Assembly: GCA_905215105.1 (NCBI GenBank)
Contig: CAJMOI010000024.1
Location: 1-20,175 of the forward strand
Direction: 5' to 3'
DNA: 20,175 bases
From: an uncultured bacterium
GTDB taxonomy: Bacteria > Bacillota > Clostridia > Oscillospirales > Acutalibacteraceae
Position numbers and translations under genes: made by a program. This document shows, one piece after another, positions 1 to 8,738 of this stretch (positions are counted from its first letter, which is position 1; the number at the start of each line of letters is the position of its first letter). The notes beneath the pieces were generated by a model that ran no database searches, was not told where the DNA came from, and saw only the letters and a list, made by a program, of their open reading frames with translations.

Positions 1-1
1 C

Positions 2-3000
2 AACGACGATTTCGCACAGTACGTTTTCAATTTCTGGCAGTATCTGGACTATCGTGCTTCCTGGCACGGTGTTGTCACCAACCCCACCCCTGACTCTCTG
101 TTTGACCCGGAAGCCGGCTGGTGGGAGCGTGCCTATGAATTCGGCATCCTGAATATTCCCAACCCGGCCTATACCAATGCCGCTCATAAGAACGGCGTGC
201 AGTCTCTGGGCTGTATCTTCTTCCCCCGTCAGGAACACACCGACGACCTGATCTTCCGGGATGAAACCGGCCGTTTCCCCGCCGCGGACAAGCTGGTTGA
301 AATCGCCAAATGGTACGGCTTTGACGGTTACTTCATCAACGCAGAAGAAACCCTTCCCGCCGACTTTATGCCGGAATATGAGGAATTCTGCCGCCAGATG
401 ACCGAACAGGGCATCTACATTCAGGTTTATGCTTCCAATCTGTATGGCCAGAACAACCAGAGCTCCTGGGGCAGCATCAACTATTACAATAAAGATGCCT
501 CCGGTTTCAGCAACTGGATTAAGGGCACCGACGACGACACCATCGCCGCCAACTCCCTGTACATGAACCCCGGTCCCAGCACCGACATGGTAGACGGCTC
601 CGTCAATATCATGAACTCCCTGGGCCTAGATGCACGGAAAACTGTTTTCCAGACTCTGGAAGCCGGTCAGACCGGTTTCTCCGGTGTGCGCGGCTCTCTG
701 AACAATCTGATGGACGAAAATCTGGTTCCCCGCACCGGTATCGCAAACCTGGGTGCAGGTACTGTTTGGGCACATCTGGACGAACAGGTCTTCGGCCACA
801 CCGGCAACAACTCCTATAACGAGAACCGCCGGGCAGATCCCGAGTATCAGAAGTATGTTTTCGCCCGTGAGCGCACCTGGTGGTCCGGTTCTCAGAACCA
901 GCCCTACTATGCAAACGATGACAGCTATGTCGTAGAGGGTGTCACTTTCCTGAACAAGAACACCACCAAATACACCGATGAAGAGCGTCAGCAGCTCCTG
1001 CAGGCCATTCTGGATGCAGACACCAACCCCTATGACACCGCCAACGATCCCACCAGAGGTGAGTATGACGGACATAGTTCTGTGCATGGCGACTTCCAGT
1101 CCTGGCCCGGCATGGCAGCCTTCATCTCCGAGCGCTCCGTTATCAAGGGCTCCAACTTCGTCACCAACTTCAACACCGGTCACGGTATGCAGTACTTCAA
1201 GAATGGCGAAGTTTCCAATGACCATGAATGGTCCAACATCAACGATCAGGACATCCTGCCCACCTGGCAGTGGTGGTATGAGACTTCTGATGGTTCCGAA
1301 GCCACTCTGAACTTTGACTTCGACTATGGCGCCAAGTACAACCCCGCATTTGAGCTGAACCAGATCGGCGGCTATGACGGCAGCAGCTCTCTGGTTGCAA
1401 AGGGTCCCATGTCCGCAGAGCACTTCCTGCGTCTGTACAAGACCAAGATGGACATCAACGAGAACTCCAGGCTGGACATCACCTTCTTCAAGACCACTGC
1501 TGACGACGCTTCCCAGATGAAGGTTGGCCTGATCTTTGAAGACGCTCCCGAAACCGTGGAGTACATCACCGTCAACAACTCCGGCAAACAGTCCACCGAG
1601 TGGACCACCGAAACTCTGGATTTGTCCGCTTATACCGGCAGAACTCTGGCTGCTTTCGGTCTGGCATTTGATCCCAACGGCGAAGAGCTGGCCGATTATC
1701 AGATGAACATCGGCGAGATCTCCATCACCGACAACGACAATGCTCCCGCAGCTCCCACCGGACTGACCATCGATCGCGCCTTCAACACCGACGAGACCTA
1801 CCTCTCCTGGGATCTGGCTGATTATGACGACGTCCAGAAGTACAATGTCTATGCTGTTTTCGAGGACGGCACCGAGATGTACATGGGCGGCATTTATGAC
1901 GACAACTACTATGTGAAGTCCCTGTATGACAACGAGGGCGTTGTCAGCTTCAAGGTAACCGCTGAAGGCGCCAACGGCGTTGAGAGCGAAGCTGCTGTGA
2001 TTGCCCGCGATCTGAACAAAGTTGCTTCTGATCTGGCTGTAGAAGAGGGCGACGGCGTTCTGAATGTTTCCTGGACCAACCCCGACATGGACTATGCTTC
2101 CATCCGCGCTGACATAACCCTGCCTTACAACTATGCAGGCAACACCGAGACCTACACCGCCGAGTTTGCAAAAGACGCTGTTTCCGGCACTGTAGAGGTC
2201 CCTGTCACCGACGGCAGCAACTATTATCTGCGTCTGTCCTATCTGGATGCAGAGGGCAATGTGATTTCTTCTACCGATATTTCCGGTACTTTGATCGATA
2301 ACTACTGCGATCCCTACGAGGGTGTTGTTTCCAAGAGCATTCCCAAGGGCAGCTGGAAGATTCAGAACCCGCTGGTCTATGACTGGTGGCATCTGACCGC
2401 ATGGGATTCCAACGGCAACGTGCTGAAGAACAACGTGACCCGCGGCGTGGACGACCTGACCGGTCTGAATCTGACCACCAATGAAGACGGTTATGGCTAT
2501 ATTGAGATTCAGCTGGAAGACTTCAACGGCAATGTGTCTGAAAAGACCCGCGTTTACTACGGCGAGCCTCCCAAGACCAACAAGTCCCTGCTGGAAAAGA
2601 CCTATGAGTATGCACTGAACCAGAGCACCGAAGGTGTTGTGGACAGCGCTGTGAAGAAGTTTGAAGAGGCAAAAGCAGCTGCCAAGACGGTTCTTGACAA
2701 TGCATATGCCAGCCAGGACGAAATCAACACCGCCTGGAGCAACCTGGTGGAGGCAATCCACGGTCTGGGCCTGAAGCAGGGCGACAAGACCAACCTGAAG
2801 ATGCTCATTGACATGGCCGACGAGATGGTTGCTAACGCCGACAAGTATGTGGACACCAACTGGCAGCAGCTGCTGGATGCACTGGATGCTGCCAAGAACG
2901 TCTACAATGACGGCGACGCCATGGAAGAGGACGTGCAGCCCGCAGCTGACGCTCTGCTGAACGCCATTCTGGCCCAGCGCTTCAAGGCTGACAAGTCCAA

Positions 3001-3430
3001 CCTGGAAGACCTGATCAACAAGGCCAATGATATTGACCTGAGCAAGTACACCGACGAGAGCGTAGCCGTATTCAAGGCTGCCCTCAAGACCGCAAACACT
3101 GTTCTGGCTGACGAAAGCCTGAGCGAAGACGATCAGGACGTGGTTGACAATGCAGTTTCCGAACTGAATGCAGCCATCGAGAACCTGAGCGTGAAGGATG
3201 ACGCTACCGATCCTGACGATGGCGATAACAAGGACGACACCTCCAAGCCCGATGACGGCAAGGGTGACACTTCCTCCAAGGATGATGCAACTTCCGATGA
3301 AAGCAAGGACGAGAGCAAGACTGAGACTCCTGCAACTGGCGACAATATGATGCCTTATGCAGCTGCTCTGGCTCTGCTGGCCGCTTCCGGATGCGCTGTG
3401 GTTCTGTCCCGCAAGAAGAGAAGCGTGTAA
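2..3430 (+). CDS. Cell-wall-anchored GH85 endo-beta-N-acetylglucosaminidase (5' end outside window)
   Basis: ENGase that cuts between the two GlcNAc residues of the N-glycan core, probably acting on the cell surface. The frame is open from base 2, so the true start lies left of the window; the GTG at 197 is internal. The GH85 active-site block reads GFDGYFINAEE, with the Asn codon at 338-340 and the catalytic Glu codon at 344-346, the N-x-E pair known from this family. After the catalytic region come a beta-sandwich module (about 1360-1740), an Fn3-like module (1745-2010), further Ig-like sequence, three helical FIVAR-like repeats (about 2580-3200) and an Asp/Ser/Lys-rich spacer. The tail is PATGDN, a hydrophobic stretch and KKR, a sorting signal of the TGD type rather than LPXTG. 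It is clearly homologous to the full-length protein at 14567-17758, which has only one FIVAR repeat. Family assignment is strong; the exact glycan substrate is unknown. Confidence 0.9.
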   Translation, partial: NDDFAQYVFNFWQYLDYRASWHGVVTNPTPDSLFDPEAGWWERAYEFGILNIPNPAYTNAAHKNGVQSLGCIFFPRQEHTDDLIFRDETGRFPAADKLVEIAKWYGFDGYFINAEETLPADFMPEYEEFCRQMTEQGIYIQVYASNLYGQNNQSSWGSINYYNKDASGFSNWIKGTDDDTIAANSLYMNPGPSTDMVDGSVNIMNSLGLDARKTVFQTLEAGQTGFSGVRGSLNNLMDENLVPRTGIANLGAGTVWAHLDEQVFGHTGNNSYNENRRADPEYQKYVFARERTWWSGSQNQPYYANDDSYVVEGVTFLNKNTTKYTDEERQQLLQAILDADTNPYDTANDPTRGEYDGHSSVHGDFQSWPGMAAFISERSVIKGSNFVTNFNTGHGMQYFKNGEVSNDHEWSNINDQDILPTWQWWYETSDGSEATLNFDFDYGAKYNPAFELNQIGGYDGSSSLVAKGPMSAEHFLRLYKTKMDINENSRLDITFFKTTADDASQMKVGLIFEDAPETVEYITVNNSGKQSTEWTTETLDLSAYTGRTLAAFGLAFDPNGEELADYQMNIGEISITDNDNAPAAPTGLTIDRAFNTDETYLSWDLADYDDVQKYNVYAVFEDGTEMYMGGIYDDNYYVKSLYDNEGVVSFKVTAEGANGVESEAAVIARDLNKVASDLAVEEGDGVLNVSWTNPDMDYASIRADITLPYNYAGNTETYTAEFAKDAVSGTVEVPVTDGSNYYLRLSYLDAEGNVISSTDISGTLIDNYCDPYEGVVSKSIPKGSWKIQNPLVYDWWHLTAWDSNGNVLKNNVTRGVDDLTGLNLTTNEDGYGYIEIQLEDFNGNVSEKTRVYYGEPPKTNKSLLEKTYEYALNQSTEGVVDSAVKKFEEAKAAAKTVLDNAYASQDEINTAWSNLVEAIHGLGLKQGDKTNLKMLIDMADEMVANADKYVDTNWQQLLDALDAAKNVYNDGDAMEEDVQPAADALLNAILAQRFKADKSNLEDLINKANDIDLSKYTDESVAVFKAALKTANTVLADESLSEDDQDVVDNAVSELNAAIENLSVKDDATDPDDGDNKDDTSKPDDGKGDTSSKDDATSDESKDESKTETPATGDNMMPYAAALALLAASGCAVVLSRKKRSV

Positions 3431-3465
3431 CTTTTTATTTCCCCTACAGATTTTCATTTCTTAAA

Positions 3466-3520
3466 CACTGCCGGGCTGTTCCCTTTCTGGAGACAGCCCG
3501 GTGGTGTTTTTTCTTTCTCT
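3466..3520 (+). terminator. Rho-independent terminator of the first GH85 gene
   Basis: Nine-base stem CCGGGCTGT (3471-3479) pairs with ACAGCCCGG (3493-3501), followed by a T-rich run from 3507. It starts 40 bases after the GH85 stop codon. Confidence 0.85.
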
Positions 3521-3550
3521 TCTTATTTCTTTCCTTTTTCTGGCTTTTTT

Positions 3551-3597
3551 CAAAAAGAAAACCCGTACAAAACAGCTGGAAACTGTCCTGTACGGGT
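3551..3597 (-). terminator. Rho-independent terminator of the hydrogenase operon
   Basis: Read on the minus strand, ACCCGTACA (3597-3589) pairs with TGTACGGGT (3569-3561), with an inner ACAG/CTGT pairing, and then runs into TTTCTTTTTG. It follows the hndD-like stop codon by about 34 bases. With the neighbouring plus-strand terminator it separates two convergent transcripts. Confidence 0.85.
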
Positions 3598-3630
3598 ATG
3601 GTTCACTTACTGGGAATACCAGCCGGAAAA

Positions 3631-5373
3631 TCAGAATCTTTTTCTGGCCACATAGCTGGTGTGAAGGATTTCGTGAGCTTTATGGCTGCCGGGTTCGCCC
3701 AGGAACTCCTCGTAGCACTTCTTCACGATGGGGTTCTCGTGGCTCTTGCGCAGAGGCATATTGGCGTCCTGGTCGTAGAGAGCCTTGGCGCGCAGGGCCT
3801 TCAGGTCGGTGAAGCTGCGAACCGTTGCAGGCTGGATGGGCTGACCGCCGCCGTTGACACAGCCGCCGGGGCAGCACATGACCTCGATGAACTGGTAATC
3901 GGCTTCTCCACTGCGGACTTTCTCCAGCAGGGCGTTGGCATTATTCAGGCCGCTGACCACAGCGACTTTCACATCCATGCCGGCCACTTTGTAGGTGGCT
4001 TCCTTGAAGCCTTCGGTGCCGCGCACCTCGTTGAACTCCACCTTCTCCAGCGGCTTGCCTTCCAGCACTTCCGCAGCTGTACGGAGAGCGGCTTCCATCA
4101 CACCGCCGGTTGCACCGAAGATGGTAGCTGCACCGGTGGAAACGCCCATGGCGTCGTCAAACTGCTCATCGGGCAGACGGGCAAAGTTCAGCTGTGCAGC
4201 CTTAATCAGGCGGCCCAGCTCACGGGTAGTGAGGGCGATATCCACGTCGGGCATACCGGCTGCATCCTGATCGTCACGGCCCACCTCGAACTTCTTGGCG
4301 GTACAGGGCATAATGGAGACGGACACGATCTTGCTGGGATCAATTCCCTCTTTCTGGGCGTACCAGGTCTTGATGAGAGCGCCGGTCATCTGCTGGGGGC
4401 TCTTACAGGTGGACAGGTTGGGAATCAAATCGGGGAAGTAATGCTCACAGAACTTGACCCATCCGGGAGAACAGGAAGTGATGATGGGCAGGGGGCCGCC
4501 CTCTTTCACACGATGGATGAACTCGGTGGCCTCTTCCATGATGGTCATATCGGCGCCGAAGTCGGTGTCGAAAACCTTATCAAAGCCCAGACGGCGCAGA
4601 GCAGCCACCATTTTGCCCTCTACATTGGTACCGATAGGCATTCCGAAACATTCGCCCAGAGTTGCGCGGATGGACGGCGCGGTCTGAACAATGACGATTT
4701 TCTCGGGGTCGTTGATGGCATCCATAACCTGCTGGCACTGGTCTTTTTCCTGCAAAGCGCCGGTGGGACATGCCACGATGCACTGACCGCAGTTGACACA
4801 GGTAGTTTCAGACAGGGGACGCTCGAAAGCACAGGCGATATGGGTATCAAAACCGCGGCCGTTGGGGCCGATGACGCCCACATGCTGCTGCTCACAGGCA
4901 GCCACACAGCGGCGGCAGAGGATACATTTGGCATTATCCCGCACCAGATGGTCACAGGATTCGTCCAGGATGCTGTCGGGCACGTCGCCGTCAAAACGGT
5001 CGTCCTGCTCCACGCCCAACTCCTGACACAAAGCCTGAAGCTCACAGGTACCGCTGCGCTTACAGGACAGGCAGTGGCGGTCATGGACAGACAGCAGCAT
5101 TTCCAGCGTCAGCTTCCGGGATTTCTGCACCTTGGGGGTATTGGTGAAAACTTCCATGCCCTCGTTCACCGGATATACGCAGGACGCAACCAGAGAACGG
5201 GCGCCTTTCACTTCTACCACGCACATACGGCAGGCGCCAATCTGGTTCATGTCTTTCAGGAAGCACAGGGTGGGAATATCAATTCCGGCATAGCGGGCAG
5301 CTTCCAGAATGGTGGAACCGGCGGGCACCGAGAGGGGCATGCCGTTGATTTTCATATTGACCATATTTTCCAT
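3631..5373 (-). CDS. hndD: [FeFe]-hydrogenase catalytic subunit (HndD/HydA-like)
   Basis: Catalytic subunit of a soluble multimeric [FeFe]-hydrogenase that interconverts protons and H2. The 580-residue protein has an N-terminal plant-type [2Fe-2S] domain (Cys37, 48, 51, 65), a His-Cys3 [4Fe-4S] site (H100-C116 region), two further [4Fe-4S] motifs (CILCRRC near 150, CVNCGQC near 192), and then the H-cluster domain. H-cluster motifs are L1 TSCSPGW (about 299), L2 MPCTAKKFE (about 355) and L3 VMCCPGGCVNGGGQP (about 498). L1 has Ser where textbook HydA has a second Cys. I chose the ATG at 5373, ten bases after AGGAG; the in-frame GTG at 5382 lies only one base from it. Last gene of the operon, 18 bases after hndC. 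With the NuoF-like and NuoE-like partners it fits the NAD(P)H/ferredoxin-linked, electron-bifurcating or confurcating type; direction and cofactor are inferred. Confidence 0.93.
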   Translation of the reverse strand: MENMVNMKINGMPLSVPAGSTILEAARYAGIDIPTLCFLKDMNQIGACRMCVVEVKGARSLVASCVYPVNEGMEVFTNTPKVQKSRKLTLEMLLSVHDRHCLSCKRSGTCELQALCQELGVEQDDRFDGDVPDSILDESCDHLVRDNAKCILCRRCVAACEQQHVGVIGPNGRGFDTHIACAFERPLSETTCVNCGQCIVACPTGALQEKDQCQQVMDAINDPEKIVIVQTAPSIRATLGECFGMPIGTNVEGKMVAALRRLGFDKVFDTDFGADMTIMEEATEFIHRVKEGGPLPIITSCSPGWVKFCEHYFPDLIPNLSTCKSPQQMTGALIKTWYAQKEGIDPSKIVSVSIMPCTAKKFEVGRDDQDAAGMPDVDIALTTRELGRLIKAAQLNFARLPDEQFDDAMGVSTGAATIFGATGGVMEAALRTAAEVLEGKPLEKVEFNEVRGTEGFKEATYKVAGMDVKVAVVSGLNNANALLEKVRSGEADYQFIEVMCCPGGCVNGGGQPIQPATVRSFTDLKALRAKALYDQDANMPLRKSHENPIVKKCYEEFLGEPGSHKAHEILHTSYVARKRF

Positions 5374-5391
5374 TTCAGGCACACTCCTTTC

Positions 5392-7182
5392 TTATCTCTT
5401 CACAATGGCGCTGAACTTGCACTTCTCCATGCAGGCGCCGCACTTGATACATTTCCTGGTATCGATGACATGAGGCTGCTTCACGGTGCCGCTGATGGCG
5501 TTCACCGGGCAGTTACGGGCGCACAGGGTGCAGCCCTTACACTTGTCAGGCTCGATGTAATAGTTGGTCAGGGCCTTGCAGGCACCGGCGGGACAGCGCT
5601 TCTCGGTGACGTGAGCGATATACTCGTCGCGGAAGAAGTGCAGCGTGGACAGCACCGGGTTGGGAGCTGTCTGACCCAGGCCGCAGAGGGCGTTTTCCTT
5701 GATGTAATAGCACAGCTCTTCCAGCCGGTCGATATCCTCCAGTGTACCATTGCCGCTGGTGATCTTGTTCAGGATTTCCAGCAGACGCTTGGTGCCGATG
5801 CGGCAGGGGGTACATTTGCCGCAGGACTCGTCCACGGTGAACTCCAGGAAGAACTTGGCGATATCCACCATACAGGTGGTGTCGTCCATGACGATCAGGC
5901 CGCCGGAGCCCATCATGGAACCGATGGCCAGCAGGTTGTCATAGTCGATGGGCACATCCAGATGCTCCGCGGGGATACATCCGCCGGAAGGACCGCCGGT
6001 CTGAGCTGCCTTGAATTTACGGCCACCCGGCACGCCGCCGCCGATTTCCTCGACAATTTCCCGCAGGGTGGTGCCCATGGGAACTTCCACCAGGCCGGTG
6101 TGCTTAATCTTGCCGCCCAGAGCGAACACCTTGGTGCCCTTGGACTTCTCGGTGCCCATGGAAGCAAACCAGTCGGCGCCGTTCAGGATAATCTGGGCAA
6201 CGTTTGCATAGGTCTCCACGTTGTTCAGAATGGTGGGCTTGCCGAACAGACCCTTGACAGCCGGGAAAGGCGGACGGCAGCGGGGCTCGCCGCGCTTGCC
6301 TTCGATGGAGGTCATCAGAGCGGTTTCTTCGCCGCACACAAATGCGCCTGCACCCAGACGCAGGTCGATATCAAAGCAGAAATCGGTGTCAAAAATATTC
6401 TTGCCCAGCAGGCCGTATTCACGGGCCTGATTGATGGCAATCTGCAAGCGCTTGACGGCGATGGGATACTCGGCGCGGACATAAATATAGCCCTGGGTTG
6501 CGCCAATGGCATAAGCGGCGATGGCCATGGCCTCCAGCACAGCGTGGGGGTCGCCTTCCAGCACGGAACGGTCCATGAATGCGCCGGGGTCGCCTTCGTC
6601 GGCGTTGCAGCAGACATACTTCTGGTCAGCGTGGTTGGCAGCGGCAAAGCTCCACTTTCTTCCGGTGGGGAAACCTGCACCGCCGCGGCCGCGCAGGCCG
6701 GATTTGGTGATTTCATCAATAACCTGCTGCGGGGTCATTTCGGTCAGGGCCTTGCCCAGAGCGGCATAACCGTCCACAGCGATGTATTCGTCAATCTTCT
6801 CGGGGTTAATGACGCCGCAGTTCCGCAGCGCCACACGCTTCTGCTTCTCATAGAAGGGGGTGTGGTTCAGGGACTTGATGGTGTTGTCGTCCTGCACCGT
6901 CTCCTGATACAGCAGGCGCTTCACAATACGGCCCTTGAGCAGATGCTCCTCCACAATCTCGGGCACATCCTCGGGGGTCACCATGCTGTAGAAGGAGCCC
7001 TCGGGATAAACGATCATAATGGGGCCAAGGGCGCACAGGCCAAAGCAGCCGGTACGAACCACATTGACTTCCTTTTCAAGGCCCTTTGCCTTGATTTCCT
7101 CTTTCAGGCGCTGAATAATCAGCTCACTGTTGGAGGAGGTGCAGCCGGTACCGCCGCACACCAGTACGTTAGAACGAAACAT
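5392..7182 (-). CDS. hndC: NADH-binding flavoprotein subunit of [FeFe]-hydrogenase (HndC/HydB/NuoF-like)
   Basis: Diaphorase subunit carrying FMN and the NAD(H) site, which links the hydrogenase to pyridine nucleotides and probably ferredoxin. The 596 residues hold a thioredoxin-like [2Fe-2S] domain (Cys9, Cys14, Cys46, Cys50), the NuoF core with the glycine-rich GRGGAGFPTGRKW at about 165-177 and IEGKRGEPR near 293, a [4Fe-4S] site (Cys454, 457, 460 and Cys500), and a C-terminal 2x[4Fe-4S] ferredoxin domain (CKGCTLCARNC at 548, CIKCGACMEKC at 578). This domain order is that of HydB/HndC and is longer than plain NuoF. Start ATG with AAGGAGG eight bases upstream. It lies 18 bases after the hndB-like gene and 18 before hndD. 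Confidence 0.94.
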   Translation of the reverse strand: MFRSNVLVCGGTGCTSSNSELIIQRLKEEIKAKGLEKEVNVVRTGCFGLCALGPIMIVYPEGSFYSMVTPEDVPEIVEEHLLKGRIVKRLLYQETVQDDNTIKSLNHTPFYEKQKRVALRNCGVINPEKIDEYIAVDGYAALGKALTEMTPQQVIDEITKSGLRGRGGAGFPTGRKWSFAAANHADQKYVCCNADEGDPGAFMDRSVLEGDPHAVLEAMAIAAYAIGATQGYIYVRAEYPIAVKRLQIAINQAREYGLLGKNIFDTDFCFDIDLRLGAGAFVCGEETALMTSIEGKRGEPRCRPPFPAVKGLFGKPTILNNVETYANVAQIILNGADWFASMGTEKSKGTKVFALGGKIKHTGLVEVPMGTTLREIVEEIGGGVPGGRKFKAAQTGGPSGGCIPAEHLDVPIDYDNLLAIGSMMGSGGLIVMDDTTCMVDIAKFFLEFTVDESCGKCTPCRIGTKRLLEILNKITSGNGTLEDIDRLEELCYYIKENALCGLGQTAPNPVLSTLHFFRDEYIAHVTEKRCPAGACKALTNYYIEPDKCKGCTLCARNCPVNAISGTVKQPHVIDTRKCIKCGACMEKCKFSAIVKR

Positions 7183-7200
7183 TTCTGCAACCTCCTTCTA

Positions 7201-7569
7201 TCAAGTGTTGGCACCGATGGTGTACTCGGTCACCACATTGCCGTTTACCAGATGGTCGTTGACCACGCGGACTGCCTTTTCCGGGGTCATCTTCACATAA
7301 GTGGTCTTTTCTCCGTCAGGGGTGACCACTTCCACCACAGGCTCAAACTGGCAGATGCCAATGCAGCCGGTCTGGGTGACGACCACATTATTCAGCTGGC
7401 GCTTTGCCACCTCGTCCACCATGGTGGTGAGGACAGGGCGTGCACCGGCCGCGATGCCGCAGGTCGCCATGCCCACCAGCACGCGGATGCTGTTGTCAGA
7501 ATTTTCCCGCAGACTGATCTGCGCTCTTGCTTTATCGCGAATTGCCTGCAATTCCGCCAAAGATTTCAT
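7201..7569 (-). CDS. hndB: Thioredoxin-like [2Fe-2S] ferredoxin subunit (HndB-like)
   Basis: Small electron-transfer subunit of the hydrogenase complex. I start it at the ATG at 7569, nine bases after AAGGAGG, giving 122 residues; a longer reading to 7626 would lie inside the upstream gene. Visible motifs are MATCGIAAGA (Cys37) and TGCIGICQFEP (Cys69, Cys73), typical of HndB proteins, so only three of the four classical thioredoxin-like ferredoxin cysteines are obvious. The start overlaps the stop of the HATPase gene as ATGA, which suggests translational coupling. Cluster binding and partner are inferred from family and position. Confidence 0.88.
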   Translation of the reverse strand: MKSLAELQAIRDKARAQISLRENSDNSIRVLVGMATCGIAAGARPVLTTMVDEVAKRQLNNVVVTQTGCIGICQFEPVVEVVTPDGEKTTYVKMTPEKAVRVVNDHLVNGNVVTEYTIGANT

Positions 7570-8123
7570 GTCGATTCTCCTCCTTGTAATAAGTCTGACT
7601 GTTCCTGCAAATAGCCGCGAATCCACTGGACCACATCCGGGTCATTCAGCGGCACATCCTCCCCCAGTACTTCCCGAAGCTGGCGGGTATCCAGCTCCAA
7701 CTCTCTCCCGTCCACCTGGTGGACAAAACGAAAATCCCGTTCCGGGTTGCAGGAAACCAGCAATAGTATGGTGTCATTGATGTTGCCCAGCGGGATCATA
7801 TCTACATGAGAGGTGACAAACCGTGCCCGGACCGTGGTTCCCTTTCCCAGCTGTGACTGAATGGAAAAATCCCCTCCGGTCATTTCCGCTTCCATTTTGA
7901 AGAGCGGCACCCCCAGCCCCACCTTCCGGGTGGTGCGGGTGGTGTAAAAAGGGTCAATGACCCGCTGCACCTGTTCCTCGCTCATGCCTTTTCCATTATC
8001 GATAATGAAAATGACCAACTCGCCTTTCTGCCGGTCCTCCTCCACCAGAATCTCAATGAGAGATGCCCCGGCAGTGATGGAGTTCTGCGCCACATCCATT
8101 ACGTTCAGCGAAAGCTCCCGCAT
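7566..8123 (-). CDS. Single-domain histidine-kinase-like ATPase in the hydrogenase operon
   Basis: GHKL/HATPase_c protein of 185 residues with no sensor, transmembrane or HisKA phosphoacceptor domain. The ATP-binding boxes are visible: N-box region DVAQNSITAGAS (about 10-21), G1 box DNGKGM (42-47), an FYTTR lid segment, and a GLGVPLFK G2-type box (about 69-76). The last 80 residues form an extra region rich in charged residues that I cannot assign. It sits between the NuoE-like and HndB-like genes, six bases after the former and overlapping the latter by four. No clear Shine-Dalgarno precedes its ATG, so it probably depends on coupling to hndA. Such ATPases recur in clostridial hydrogenase clusters as far as I recall; their role is not known to me. 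It could be an anti-sigma-like switch protein or an assembly factor. Confidence 0.85.
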   Translation of the reverse strand: MRELSLNVMDVAQNSITAGASLIEILVEEDRQKGELVIFIIDNGKGMSEEQVQRVIDPFYTTRTTRKVGLGVPLFKMEAEMTGGDFSIQSQLGKGTTVRARFVTSHVDMIPLGNINDTILLLVSCNPERDFRFVHQVDGRELELDTRQLREVLGEDVPLNDPDVVQWIRGYLQEQSDLLQGGEST

Positions 8124-8129
8124 GGCCGT

Positions 8130-8624
8130 TTACTGATACTTGGCCAGAATGCCCGGAACCTCATCGGGGGTCAGGCGGCCATACACATCCTCGTTGACGG
8201 TGAGCACAGGAGCCAGACCACAGGCGCCCACACAACGGCAGGCCGTCAGCGAGAACTTTCCGTCCTCGGTACATTCTTCAGGCTGGATGCCCAGAATCTC
8301 CGTCACCTTATCCATCAGAGCGGCTGCGCCCTTGACATAACAGGCGGTGCCCAGACAGATGGAGATGTTGTACTGTCCCTTCGGGGTAAGGGAAAACTGG
8401 GAATAGAAGGTGGACACGCCGAAAACCTCTTCCAGCGACACGCCCAGACCCTCGGCCACCATGGCCTGCACTTCCATGGGAAGGTAGCCATAGACCTCTT
8501 GTGCCTTTTGCAGCACCGGCATGACCGCGCCCTGCTGGCCTTTGTGCTCGGCAATAATGGCGCGCAGCTTTTCTTCCTGCTCCGGCGTACCCTTAAAAGG
8601 CAGATTGGTAATTCGCTTCTGCAT
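8130..8624 (-). CDS. hndA: NuoE-like [2Fe-2S] subunit of [FeFe]-hydrogenase (HndA/HydC)
   Basis: First gene of the hydrogenase operon, encoding a thioredoxin-fold [2Fe-2S] subunit that relays electrons with the NuoF-like subunit. The 164-residue product shows the family order: an N-terminal helical region with VSTFYSQFS, then CLGTAC (C-x4-C) and CRCVGAC (containing C-x3-C), which supply four cluster ligands. The ATG at 8624 has GGGAGG ten bases upstream; the longer reading to 8663 lacks a site and is not preferred. Length matches NuoE/HydC proteins. The upstream region holds a Rex-type operator and a promoter candidate, so the operon is probably NADH-responsive. Confidence 0.92.
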   Translation of the reverse strand: MQKRITNLPFKGTPEQEEKLRAIIAEHKGQQGAVMPVLQKAQEVYGYLPMEVQAMVAEGLGVSLEEVFGVSTFYSQFSLTPKGQYNISICLGTACYVKGAAALMDKVTEILGIQPEECTEDGKFSLTACRCVGACGLAPVLTVNEDVYGRLTPDEVPGILAKYQ

Positions 8625-8738
8625 ACGTTTGTTTCCTCCCTGTAATTGATTAAAAATGAACAAAAACGGCAGCTACAATTGTCATAAAAACCAAAGGCTC
8701 TCCCCCTGCACACAATTATGCAGCTTGCCGCGGCTTAT

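Noticed and set aside
197..3430. GTG at 197 as start of the first GH85 gene
   Set aside because: The frame and the GH85 homology continue upstream to base 2, matching the sister protein from about its residue 115 on.
626..3457. 943-codon open frame antisense to the first GH85 gene
   Set aside because: Antisense shadow of a gene with strong codon bias; Val/Ile/Gly-rich with no ribosome binding site or family resemblance.
3391..7614. 1407-codon open frame on the plus strand antisense to the hydrogenase genes
   Set aside because: It is the complement of real genes with recognisable motifs. The translation is His/Gly/Ala-rich low-complexity sequence with no start signal, a usual result of codon bias on the opposite strand.
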